Assembly: GCA_026419655.1 (NCBI GenBank)
Contig: JANZZA010000042.1
Span: forward strand, 1 to 41,756
Reading direction: 5' to 3'
Origin: Armatimonadota bacterium
Lineage (GTDB): Bacteria > Armatimonadota > Zipacnadia > Zipacnadales > FEN-943
DNA: 41,756 nucleotides
In this document: positions 8,084 to 16,600 of the stretch, piece by piece
Layout: every line of letters starts with the position of its first letter
Position numbering within the stretch: the first letter of the stretch is position 1
Program-made: the position numbers and the translations under genes
The notes under the pieces: model-generated
Seen by the model: only the letters and a program-made list of their open reading frames with translations
Told to the model about the DNA's origin: nothing
Database searches by the model: none

Positions 8084-9075
8084 TGACGGTTCCAGCGCTT
8101 AGGCTTGGCGGTTTGAGAATCAGTCCGCCCATTGGCCTGGCGCCGATGGCCGGGTTCACGACACTGCCCATGCGCCTGATGGCCCGCCGGGCGGGAGCAG
8201 GGTTTGTCTACACGGAGATGGTTCCGGCCGAGGCCCTGGTGCGAGGTTGCCCCATTGTTCGACGGCGCCTTGCCATATCTCCTCGCGAGCACCCGGTGAT
8301 AGTGCAGCTTTACGGGGCGGATCCATCAGTGCTGGCTGATGCTGCAGCGATTGCCGAGGATGCTGGCGCAGATGTGGTGGACCTTAATCTCGGTTGCGTT
8401 GCTCCCGAAGCGCTGCGGTGCGGGGCTGGCGCGGCCCTAGCCGCCCAGCCCGTGGCCGCTGCCGCTTGCGTGGCGGCAATTGCTTCTGCCACGCGACGGC
8501 CCGTTACGGCAAAACTCCGGGCTGGAACGTCACCCGCCAACCGCAGCTACCTCGACCTTGCCAAGCGATTGGTTAACGCTGGAGCGTCCGCCGTTGCGCT
8601 TCATGCGCGGACTGTGGCCCAGGGCTTCCGCGGGCGGGCTGACTGGCGCCTTATCGCGGACCTGGTCGAGGCGGTCCAGGTGCCGGTGCTGGGTAATGGG
8701 GATGTGAGGTCCGCGGATGACGCACTTGCGATGCTGGCGACCACGGGCTGCGCTGGCGTCTTGGTTGGGCGGGCGGCGATAGGCAATCCGTGGCTCTTCG
8801 GGGGAATCACGGCACGGTTGCAGGGGTGCTCAATGCCAGCGGCGCCGAGCCCTGGGGAGCGGTTAGCGGCTGCGCTGTGGCTGATTGGCATGCTTTCGTC
8901 TGGCCCGCTTGCCTACGATTTACCCGCCCTTCAACGACAGGTGCTGCCGCTGCTGAGGGAGATGCCGGGGATTAAGAAGCTGCGCGAAGCCGTGGCTGCT
9001 GCGCGGTGTGTTGAAGAGATGCGGCAGGCCGTAATGACGTATTGGGCATCCGTCCGGCAGGAGGCCGGAGCATGA
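8083..9075 (+). CDS. dus: tRNA-dihydrouridine synthase family protein
   Basis: Dus enzymes are FMN-dependent TIM-barrel reductases that convert uridine to dihydrouridine in tRNA. The 330-residue protein shows APMAGFTTLPMRLMARR at the N-terminus, QLYGADP, DLNLGC with the catalytic Cys (105), AKLRAG, ALHARTVAQGFRGRADW, VLGNGDV and VGRAAIGNPWLF, all in family order. The segment after the Cys is unusual: the common GCP-x-x-K reads GCVAPE, so the conserved Pro and Lys are replaced. The rest looks fully functional. The ATG at 8083 overlaps the coaX stop. Position in a coaX-dus-lysS series gives it a housekeeping context. Confidence 0.9.
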   Translation: MTVPALRLGGLRISPPIGLAPMAGFTTLPMRLMARRAGAGFVYTEMVPAEALVRGCPIVRRRLAISPREHPVIVQLYGADPSVLADAAAIAEDAGADVVDLNLGCVAPEALRCGAGAALAAQPVAAAACVAAIASATRRPVTAKLRAGTSPANRSYLDLAKRLVNAGASAVALHARTVAQGFRGRADWRLIADLVEAVQVPVLGNGDVRSADDALAMLATTGCAGVLVGRAAIGNPWLFGGITARLQGCSMPAAPSPGERLAAALWLIGMLSSGPLAYDLPALQRQVLPLLREMPGIKKLREAVAAARCVEEMRQAVMTYWASVRQEAGA

Positions 9076-9983
9076 AATACGTGCTCGGGTTGAGCCTCGG
9101 GTCTTCAAGACGCGACAAGACCGTGGAAATAGAGCTGCTCGGGCAGCGCATAGTGGTGGAGCGGCGCGGCACCGATGGCGATACCGCCAAGTTCCGCCAG
9201 CTCATGCAGGAAAATGACGGCAGAGCTGACGTCCTGTGTGTCGGAGGCGCTAATTTGGCTCTCCACTGGCGAGGGCGCCGATACCCTCTAGAGTGCGTTG
9301 TGCGGCTGACGCGCGGAGTGTCCCAGACGCCGGTAGTTGATGGCTCTGGTGTCAAGGATAGTCTAGAGCGCTACGCAATAGGATGGTTGCAGGCTCGAGG
9401 TCTTGTAGATTGGTTCAATGCGAAGGTCCTTCTAGTTTCAGCCGTTGACCGCTTTGGCATGGCTGAGGAGCTCCGTGCGATTGGCGCGCGGCAAGTAATT
9501 TGCGGCGACCTTATGTTCAACCTCGGCATTCCCATCCCACTACGCTTTCGAGCCGTTGACATCCTGGCGCCCCTGTGCTTGCCTTTGCTGCGCCGTTTGC
9601 CAATGAGCTGGCTCTATCCGACCGGTCGTGCTCAGGAGCAGGTGCGCCCGCGCTATAAGGGCTGGTATGAGTGGGCCGACGTAATCGTCGGCGACTTTTT
9701 AATAATCCGTCGGTACATGCCAGAAGACCTTTCGGGAAAGCTGTTGGTTACGAATACGACCACGCAGGAAGATATTGACGAGCTGAGGCGCCGGAGGGTC
9801 GGGACGGTAGTGACGACTTCTTTACGTGTGGAAGGCCGCAGCTTCGGGACGAACATATTTGAGGGAGTGCTAAGGTGTCTTGCGGATGGACGGCACGCAG
9901 ACATGGTGCGGGAGGATTTTCTGTCCATTGCTCACAGCATTGGCTGGCAGCCTGAGGTGCTGGACCTGGCACCCGAGTGCTGA
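9072..9983 (+). CDS. Conserved protein of unknown function, partner of the acyl-ACP-reductase-like gene
   Basis: 303 residues, no signal peptide or clear membrane segment. Relatives of this protein are, to my memory, often labelled quinate 5-dehydrogenase in databases, but I see no clear GxGxxG dinucleotide motif and do not adopt that name. Notable stretches are the N-terminal GLSLGSSRRDKTVEIELLG and RRGTDGD, DFLIIRRYMPEDLSGK, LLVTNTTTQEDIDELR, and GTNIFEGVL near the C-terminus. The ATG at 9072 overlaps the dus stop (ATGA). The next gene follows 21 nt after the stop. I recall this two-gene order from other non-cyanobacterial genomes, which suggests the pair acts in one pathway; the reaction is not known to me. 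Confidence 0.7.
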   Translation: MKYVLGLSLGSSRRDKTVEIELLGQRIVVERRGTDGDTAKFRQLMQENDGRADVLCVGGANLALHWRGRRYPLECVVRLTRGVSQTPVVDGSGVKDSLERYAIGWLQARGLVDWFNAKVLLVSAVDRFGMAEELRAIGARQVICGDLMFNLGIPIPLRFRAVDILAPLCLPLLRRLPMSWLYPTGRAQEQVRPRYKGWYEWADVIVGDFLIIRRYMPEDLSGKLLVTNTTTQEDIDELRRRRVGTVVTTSLRVEGRSFGTNIFEGVLRCLADGRHADMVREDFLSIAHSIGWQPEVLDLAPEC

Positions 9984-10004
9984 GGACTGAGGAGTCGAAA
10001 ACCG

Positions 10005-11084
10005 TTGGCAAGGTTTGCCTTCATTATCCACCCGCTCGAGGTCTCGGACGTAGCGCGCAAGTACAAGATTGCACGCTACTTGCCCGGCTCGTGGGTTGAA
10101 GCGGCGCTGGCCTGGATGCAGCCCAAGGTGGTCAGTGAAATAACGGGGCTTGTCTCGGCGGCGGGGGCAAGTGCCGAAGGATGGTTTGTGGGTTGTCCTG
10201 CGACGCCTCGACAGCTTCTCGAAGGTGGCCAACGCGTGCTTGAGAAAGTCATCCAGGCTGCCCGACTGGCTGAGAGTATCGGTGCGGACATCATTGGCCT
10301 GGGGGCTTACACCAGCATTGTCGGCAATGGCGGCGCCGAGGTAGCAGCAGCGGTAGATGCTGCGGTCACCACGGGGAACAGCTACACCTGCTTCACTGCT
10401 GTCGAGGCTGCCTTAAGGGCTGCGGAGATGATGGGCATCGTACCGGCCCAGGCAACAGCCGCTGTGCTTGGTGCCACTGGCTCCATCGGCCGGGCGTGCT
10501 CGATATTGCTGGCGGATAAAGCCGGACGTCTTGTCCTGGCCGGCCGCCGGCGCGACCGACTCGACCAGGTGGCCGCAGAGGCTGCTGCGCATGGAGCGAG
10601 CGGAGTGGAAATTCACGACAGCGTTGCTCAGGCTCTTCGGGACGCCGACATCGTTATAACTGTGACCTCAGCTCTGGAGGCCATCGTTGAGCCGCAGCAC
10701 CTTAGGCCTGGCGCGGTGGTTTGTGACGTAGCGCGGCCGCGTGATGTGTCCCGGCGGGTTGTCGAGGAGCGGGACGATGTTCTGGTAATCGAGGGTGGGG
10801 TCGTGAAGGTCCCGGGCCCTGTGGAGTTTCACTTTGACTTCGGTTTCCCGCCTGGGACGGCTTATGCGTGCATGGCGGAGACGATGATGTTGGCCTTAGA
10901 GGAAAGGATAGAAGACTATTCGATTGGCCGCGACCTGGAGCTGGAAAAGGTCTTAGAAGTGGGGACTCTAGCAAGAAAGCATGGGTTTGAGTTGGCCGGT
11001 TTCCGTGCCTTCGAGCGGGCGGTGACTGAGGAAACCATAGCGCGCGTGCGAGAGCGGGCGGCGGCAAAGCGGCGGGTCGCCTAA
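10005..11084 (+). CDS. Homologue of cyanobacterial long-chain acyl-ACP reductase (AAR)
   Basis: The 359-residue protein resembles AAR of Synechococcus, which reduces acyl-ACP to fatty aldehyde with NADPH. Shared blocks are IGLGAYTSIV (cf. ALGGFTSII), VTTGNSYTCF (cf. FTTGNTHTAY), the Rossmann motif AVLGATGSIG (residues 153-162), IEGGVV near 262, and AYACMAETMMLALE. The last contains Cys 289, at the position of the acyl-accepting Cys 294 of the Synechococcus enzyme (FACFAEAMLL). Conservation of both cofactor loop and nucleophile favours a thioester-reducing function over the shikimate/quinate dehydrogenase name such proteins often receive. Start TTG 10005 with GAGGAG about 10 nt upstream. No aldehyde-deformylating oxygenase is nearby, so an alkane product is not implied. 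Confidence 0.75.
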   Translation: MARFAFIIHPLEVSDVARKYKIARYLPGSWVEAALAWMQPKVVSEITGLVSAAGASAEGWFVGCPATPRQLLEGGQRVLEKVIQAARLAESIGADIIGLGAYTSIVGNGGAEVAAAVDAAVTTGNSYTCFTAVEAALRAAEMMGIVPAQATAAVLGATGSIGRACSILLADKAGRLVLAGRRRDRLDQVAAEAAAHGASGVEIHDSVAQALRDADIVITVTSALEAIVEPQHLRPGAVVCDVARPRDVSRRVVEERDDVLVIEGGVVKVPGPVEFHFDFGFPPGTAYACMAETMMLALEERIEDYSIGRDLELEKVLEVGTLARKHGFELAGFRAFERAVTEETIARVRERAAAKRRVA

Positions 11085-11121
11085 TACCCGGCGCGTAGGC
11101 TTAGGTTCTGCGAGGCGAGCC

Positions 11122-12597
11122 ATGCAGTACCCACCCGACGAACGTGAGCAAAGACTGGCGCGGCTGCGGAGGATGCAGGCCGAAGGCCGCGACCCCTTTT
11201 CGGTGCAGAGTTTCCAGCGCACCCACGCTTGCCGTGAAATAGTGCTCGGCTACCCGGCGAACGATGGTCACCAAGTGGCGGTAGCTGGCCGACTGATGGC
11301 CATGCGTCGCCATGGTAAGTCTACCTTTTCGGACCTTCACGATGAGAGCGGGCGGCTACAAGTGCACGCGCGCATAGATGTTCTTGGCAGCGAAGGGTAC
11401 CAGGAGTTTCTGGAGATAGACTTAGGGGACTTTGTAGGTGTCACGGGGACCGTTTTCCGCACCCGCACGGGAGAAGTGACAGTACTCGTGCAAGATTGGC
11501 AGTTGTTAGCTGTGGCCTTGCGGCCGCTTCCGGAGAAGTACCATGGCCTGCGCGACGTGGAAGTGCGGTCGCGGCGGCGCTATCTGGACCTCATTGCCAA
11601 TCCGGAAGTGAGGGATGCTTTCCGCGCACGGGCGCGGATGATTCAGGCCGCTCGCAACCTCCTCAACGCCCGGGGTTTTCTTGAAGTGGAGACCCCGATG
11701 ATGCAGCCAATTTATGGCGGCGCGGCTGCCAGGCCCTTTGTCACACACCACAACGCCCTCCACATGGACCTGTTCCTGCGGGTTGCCCCAGAGCTTTACC
11801 TGAAGAGGCTAATCGTAGGCGGCTTTGAGCGCGTCTACGAAATAGGGCGCGTGTTCCGCAACGAAGGCGTGGACAGCCGCCATAACCCGGAGTTCACCAT
11901 TCTCGAAGCATATCAAGCCTATGCCGATTACCATGACTTGATGGAGCTTACGGAACAGCTAGTTGTTGCCATGGCTTCGGCCGCCGTAGGAAGACACGTC
12001 ATTTGCTATCGGGGCCAGGAGATTGACCTAAGGCCACCTTGGCGTCGGCTAAGTTTCTTCGAGGCGCTGCAGGAAGCTACTGGAATGGACCTCTCCGGTC
12101 TCGAAGACGACGCTGAGGCTACTGCTTTGGCGACTCGCCTGGGTATCGGTGACCCGCCGCCCAGTAACTGTCCTGACTTTCTTGATCGTGCTTTCGCCGA
12201 GTACGTCCAGCCCAAACTCATCCAGCCTACGATTGTTTACGACTATCCACTGGCTCTTTCGCCGCTGGCCAAGCGCCATGCCGACCGCCCGCAGGTTGCT
12301 GCTCGCTTTGAGCCCTTCATTGGTGCCGAAGAAGTGGGAAACGCTTTCAGCGAACTTAACGACCCTTTGGACCAGCGCCGGCGATTCGAGGAACAGGCCG
12401 CCTTGCGCGCAAAGGGTATGCTCGAAGGCCACCCGCTAGACGAGGATTTTCTCTTGGCTCTCGAGCACGCCATGCCGCCCACTGGCGGTCTCGGCCTGGG
12501 CATTGACCGCCTGGCTATGATACTTCTGAGCAGACCCAGCCTTCGCGAGGTCATTTTGTTTCCGCTGCTGCGGCCTGAGGAATCGGCAGATGCTTAG
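11122..12597 (+). CDS. lysS: Class II lysyl-tRNA synthetase
   Basis: LysRS charges tRNA-Lys. The 491-residue protein has an N-terminal OB-fold anticodon-binding domain (about 50-150; VAVAGRLMAMRRHGKSTFSD) and the class II catalytic domain. Motif 2 reads GRVFRNEGVDSRHNPEFT followed by ILEAYQAYADY; motif 3 is GLGLGIDRLAMILL near the C-terminus. FIGAEEVGNAFSELNDP is also characteristic. Length and motif order are normal. The 37-nt gap before it holds no convincing promoter, so it is probably still in the operon. Its stop overlaps the next gene by 8 nt. Confidence 0.96.
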   Translation: MQYPPDEREQRLARLRRMQAEGRDPFSVQSFQRTHACREIVLGYPANDGHQVAVAGRLMAMRRHGKSTFSDLHDESGRLQVHARIDVLGSEGYQEFLEIDLGDFVGVTGTVFRTRTGEVTVLVQDWQLLAVALRPLPEKYHGLRDVEVRSRRRYLDLIANPEVRDAFRARARMIQAARNLLNARGFLEVETPMMQPIYGGAAARPFVTHHNALHMDLFLRVAPELYLKRLIVGGFERVYEIGRVFRNEGVDSRHNPEFTILEAYQAYADYHDLMELTEQLVVAMASAAVGRHVICYRGQEIDLRPPWRRLSFFEALQEATGMDLSGLEDDAEATALATRLGIGDPPPSNCPDFLDRAFAEYVQPKLIQPTIVYDYPLALSPLAKRHADRPQVAARFEPFIGAEEVGNAFSELNDPLDQRRRFEEQAALRAKGMLEGHPLDEDFLLALEHAMPPTGGLGLGIDRLAMILLSRPSLREVILFPLLRPEESADA

Positions 12598-13504
12598 CCA
12601 GGCACGCTATTTGCTGGTGGCCATGAGGCCATACCAGTGGACGAAGAACGGCCTCGTCCTCGCTGCTCTTATCTTTGCCCACCGTTGGAACGACCCTCAG
12701 TCTATTCGCCTCGTTGGTATGGCCTTCGTGGCCTTCTGTGTGCTTGCTAGCTTCACATATTTACTTAACGACTTGCGTGATGCGAAGGAGGACCGACTCC
12801 ATCCGCGCAAACGCAACCGGCCTATTGCGGCAGGGCTGCTTTCGCCATCCGTGGCTATTGTTGCAGCCGCTCTTCTTCTTGCTTCAGGGCTGGCCTTGGC
12901 CTTCGCTGTTAATCTTTCGACCGGGGCCATCGCTGCGTCATACGTGGTGATTACCGTTTTCTATCAGATTGGCCTGAAGACAGTCGCCATTATAGACGTG
13001 CTTGCCATCGCTGCAGGGTTTGTCTTGCGGGCGGTGGCCGGGGCGACCGCCATTCAGGCCGAGATAAGTCCCTGGCTGCTCATCTGCACAGTCCAGTTGG
13101 CCTTGTTCCTGGCCCTGGCGAAACGCCGCGGGGAAATAGTGGTGCTCGGCGAGGATGCCGCGGCTCACCGCGCCAGCCTAGCTCACTATTCGACCTATCT
13201 GTTGGACCAGATGATTGCCGTGGTTACCGCTTCAACCGTCATGTCCTATGCCCTGTATACCATCGCCGAGCGCACCGTCCACATTGTCGGCAGCACTAAC
13301 CTCATGTACACGATTCCCTTCGTTCTCTACGGCATCTTCCGCTATCTTTACCTCATACACAACTACGGCGAAGGCGACGCTCCTGACCGGATCCTCCTCA
13401 CCGATAAACCGATCCTCGTCAACTTGCTGCTTTACGTTATCGCTGTGGTAATCATTCTCGAGCTTGGGGGCGGGCACCAGGCGACGCCAGTTGCTGGACA
13501 GTGA
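12590..13504 (+). CDS. UbiA-family prenyltransferase, decaprenyl-phosphate phosphoribosyltransferase type
   Basis: 304 residues with about eight or nine membrane helices. The Asp-rich motif of the UbiA superfamily reads NDLRDAKEDRLHPRKRNRPI (residues about 60-79). RPYQWTKN at the N-terminus, LKTVAIIDVLAIAAGFVLRA, AKRRGEIVVLG and TVMSYALYT are features of the subgroup that transfers phosphoribose from PRPP to polyprenyl phosphate (Rv3806c-like), not of quinone-forming UbiA. In Actinobacteria this leads to the arabinose donor DPA; in many other phyla the homologue's product is undefined. No epimerase (DprE1/2) gene is next to it. The ATG at 12590 overlaps lysS by 8 nt. It ends region 1; the following 102 nt before a convergent gene show no clear terminator. 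Confidence 0.85.
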   Translation: MLSQARYLLVAMRPYQWTKNGLVLAALIFAHRWNDPQSIRLVGMAFVAFCVLASFTYLLNDLRDAKEDRLHPRKRNRPIAAGLLSPSVAIVAAALLLASGLALAFAVNLSTGAIAASYVVITVFYQIGLKTVAIIDVLAIAAGFVLRAVAGATAIQAEISPWLLICTVQLALFLALAKRRGEIVVLGEDAAAHRASLAHYSTYLLDQMIAVVTASTVMSYALYTIAERTVHIVGSTNLMYTIPFVLYGIFRYLYLIHNYGEGDAPDRILLTDKPILVNLLLYVIAVVIILELGGGHQATPVAGQ

Positions 13505-13606
13505 CAGTATTGTCGTGCAGGACTAGCTAGCTGTCGCCATGTGCACCAGCTATTGCGAAATTGCCGGCCGCGAGGCCCGAAAAATACCGCGAGAAGGATT
13601 AGCTTT

Positions 13607-16600
13607 TCAGTAGCCCGGTACCTCCCAGGGTTTAGTCCAGAGCTGGGTGCAGCGGTTGCGCGACGGGGCCACAGCACCTTTACAAAGCAGGGCCACACAA
13701 GTAGCCTGGTCGGCGTCAACGCGAAGAGAAGCGGTCCTTATGTTGGCATCTTCTAAGCGCGTCCAGACGCCATCGCGCCACTCGCCCCACTCGCCCTTCG
13801 CCGGGAGGGCCGGTAGCTTCAACTCGCCTGCTTCGAAGGGGCAGACTACGACCGCCTGGCTCCTGCGCAGGTCCTGACCATCCAGACTCGCCACGCCAAC
13901 CATCGGGCCACCAGCGACGATTTGCTCTCCGTTTATCGTTATTCCGCCTGCTGCCAGGGCCAGGAGAACCTTGCCGTCGTTGCTCACGACGGCCACGGCT
14001 GGCCACCAGGGCCGCGCGGTCAATTCTACCGGGCCGGCCGTCGTCTCTATTGTCACCTTGTTGGGCGCGTCGTCGGCGGTCCCATAAACAACGTATGCAT
14101 CGGCCGTAGCGGTTTTCTGGCGCATCACGTGAAGCCGGTGATCGTTGGGTGAGACTTTAATCGCGACAGGAGATTGCTGAAGTGCCGCAAAAGCGCGTGC
14201 GTACACTCTGCAGAGCGCCTCAATCTCTTCCCGCCCTGCAAATTCCAAGGGGTCGGCCAGCCAGATGACGACGCCGTTCTCTACTTTACGCCTGGTGAGC
14301 ACCGGATGGCCATCGGCGGCGAGGAGCACTTCTGTGTTCGGGCCGGGCTTGATGCGCACCTGGGGACGAAGCAAGAGTGTGTCGGTCTCATTTCCTACTA
14401 ATAGTTCTGGGCCGCGATAGCGCTCTGGACCCGCGAACAGCAGCTCAGCGGCGGTGCAGCCGGTGAGGGCTGCTAGCCTTTGCGGGCCTAGCTGCTGGCG
14501 CATTTCGTCCCAACCGGGATAGCCGCTCACCAGTAGCTGCCCGCCACGTCGCACCCATTCCAGCACAGCCTGGAAATCTTCTTCCCTCGCCGCCAGGGCA
14601 GCAGGCCAGATCAGCGTCTTCGTTGCAGTAGGGAGACTCGCCGCGGCGAAATCATCAGCGACGTTGAAGGGTATGTGCAGGCGCAACAATGCCTGTGCCG
14701 CCATGAAAATGGCCTGACGCCCGTGGACGTCAGAGTTTCCCAGCCTCAAAGGGGTCGGGGCCAGGACGGTGACTTGTGGCGCCTCATACTTCGGCGCCAG
14801 AAGCCGCCACATGAGGCTGAGGTTGCGATGGGCATAGGCTACGTCCTTGGGCACGAAGTCGTTGGGGTACAGGATACCCCAGGGGAAGACCCACTCATCG
14901 GCGTCGCGCAGACACCAGTTCTGTATTTTTGAGACCCCCATGCCCAGAGCATATGCGGCCACTGTGAGGAAAAGCTGTTTTTGCTGCTGCTCAGTACGCA
15001 CGATGTGGTATCCGGCAGCGCCGTTTTCAATGCTCCAGGCCGGATGTGTCTTGACCCCGTATTCGCCAAGGTTGACGCTCTTGCCGGCGTAGCGCATGTC
15101 ATTGAAGGCGATGCGCTCTGGTAGGATTATCAGGTCGTCCCTGGGCGTGCTGAAGAAGCCGAAATTAGACACGTCATGGCCGTTAAGAGTGAGGCGCAAG
15201 TCCAGGCCGTGCCATGAATCCTGGTAGTATTCGCTGGTTATGGGGTGGGATGGGTCGCCGGCGCGGATTTCCTGCACGTGTCGCTCAATCCAGCGGCGCA
15301 TGAGCCAGACGTTGAAGTTTTGCCGCTCCACTTCGACCGGGTCGTCCCAAGCCCCAGAGTTGGGCGGTGGAAAGTCAAGTTGTCCCAGGGGCGCGGGCAG
15401 TTGTTCCGTACGCCAGGCTCTGGCCAGAGCCTGGTCGCTGCCATATTTGCCTGTCAGATACTCATTCCAGGCTTTCTTCAGCCACGGAAGGTCTTCGTAG
15501 CGCAACTGAAAGTCTCCATTGATGTACCAGAGCAGGCCGGGCGTCTTGCCGAGCCTCCTGGCGTACTCGCTGCACATGCGGCCTTGCGCGGCCAGTTCGT
15601 CATCGTTGACCGCCACGTTATGCCCGATCAGTATGCCGCACATGAATACCAGCCCGCGTTTCATGAGCATTTGTGCCATGGCCTCGAAGGAGCGCCAGTC
15701 TTCTTCTTCAAAAACGTGGCCGGGCTTAGTGTACTGAAGGATTTCGTAAACCTGCAGGCCGCAATCGCGAGCAATGCGCTGGATTTGGTCCCAGCGATAG
15801 GGATTAATACCTCCAGCCTGATAGTCGTTGCTATAGTTGTCCGACCCGAACAGGAATACAGGTCGGTCATTGAGGCGGAAGTAGTTGTCGCGAAATTCCA
15901 GGCGCGGGCCGGCGCGCACTTCCGCTTCGTCGCGCAGGACAACGCCGGTCTTTGCCTGGTCAATCACCTGGTTGTCTGTAGCGAGACGGGCGTCAATTTC
16001 CAGCAGCCCCCTGGCTGCCGCAGAAGGCTTAATGGTCACCGCAAACTCTCCAGTATCCCCTGCGCTGACGTTGACTGGCGCGCGTCCCGAAGCTACCAAC
16101 TTCCCCTTGCAGTAGGCGGTCATCTCGACCGTGCCCACAAGGGGCTGGGCGCCATAGTTGCTCACCCTGGCACGGATGGTGACCGGTTCACCCCGCTTGT
16201 AAAGGTCTTTTTCTCCCCGCAGGTTGTGAAGAAAGCAGCCACGGAGGAGCCATTTGGTGAGCACTGCGAGCCGCTGGGCCGAGCCGGGCACCGCCGGTCC
16301 GAAGAGGGGCTTGTTTTCCACGCCGAAATATGCCGAGAGCGACCGCGCGTAAAAACCTGAATAGTTTAGCAGCAGGGCTGCAGCGGCACCCCGGGGCCGT
16401 CCGTAGCGGTCTTTCGATACCAGCAAGGGGACCCAACGAGCGTTGTCCCAGCCGGTCACACCTGCGGCCACCCAACCCTCCACCGTGCCGGGAATTTTCC
16501 CGCCGCCCATGATGGTCTGGCCAGGCGCAGGCTCCACCGAAACCGCTCGGCGCAGCCGATAATGCGCGTCGCACATGCCCATCTGGTAAGGCATAAGTTC

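Noticed and set aside
9072..9983. Quinate 5-dehydrogenase for the unknown 303-residue protein
   Set aside because: No dinucleotide-binding glycine motif or shikimate/quinate-dehydrogenase catalytic Lys/Asp pattern could be found.
15245..16360. Plus-strand frame of 371 codons inside the glycosidase gene
   Set aside because: Antisense to the glycosidase; no ribosome site, no family signature; the minus-strand protein has clear domains here.
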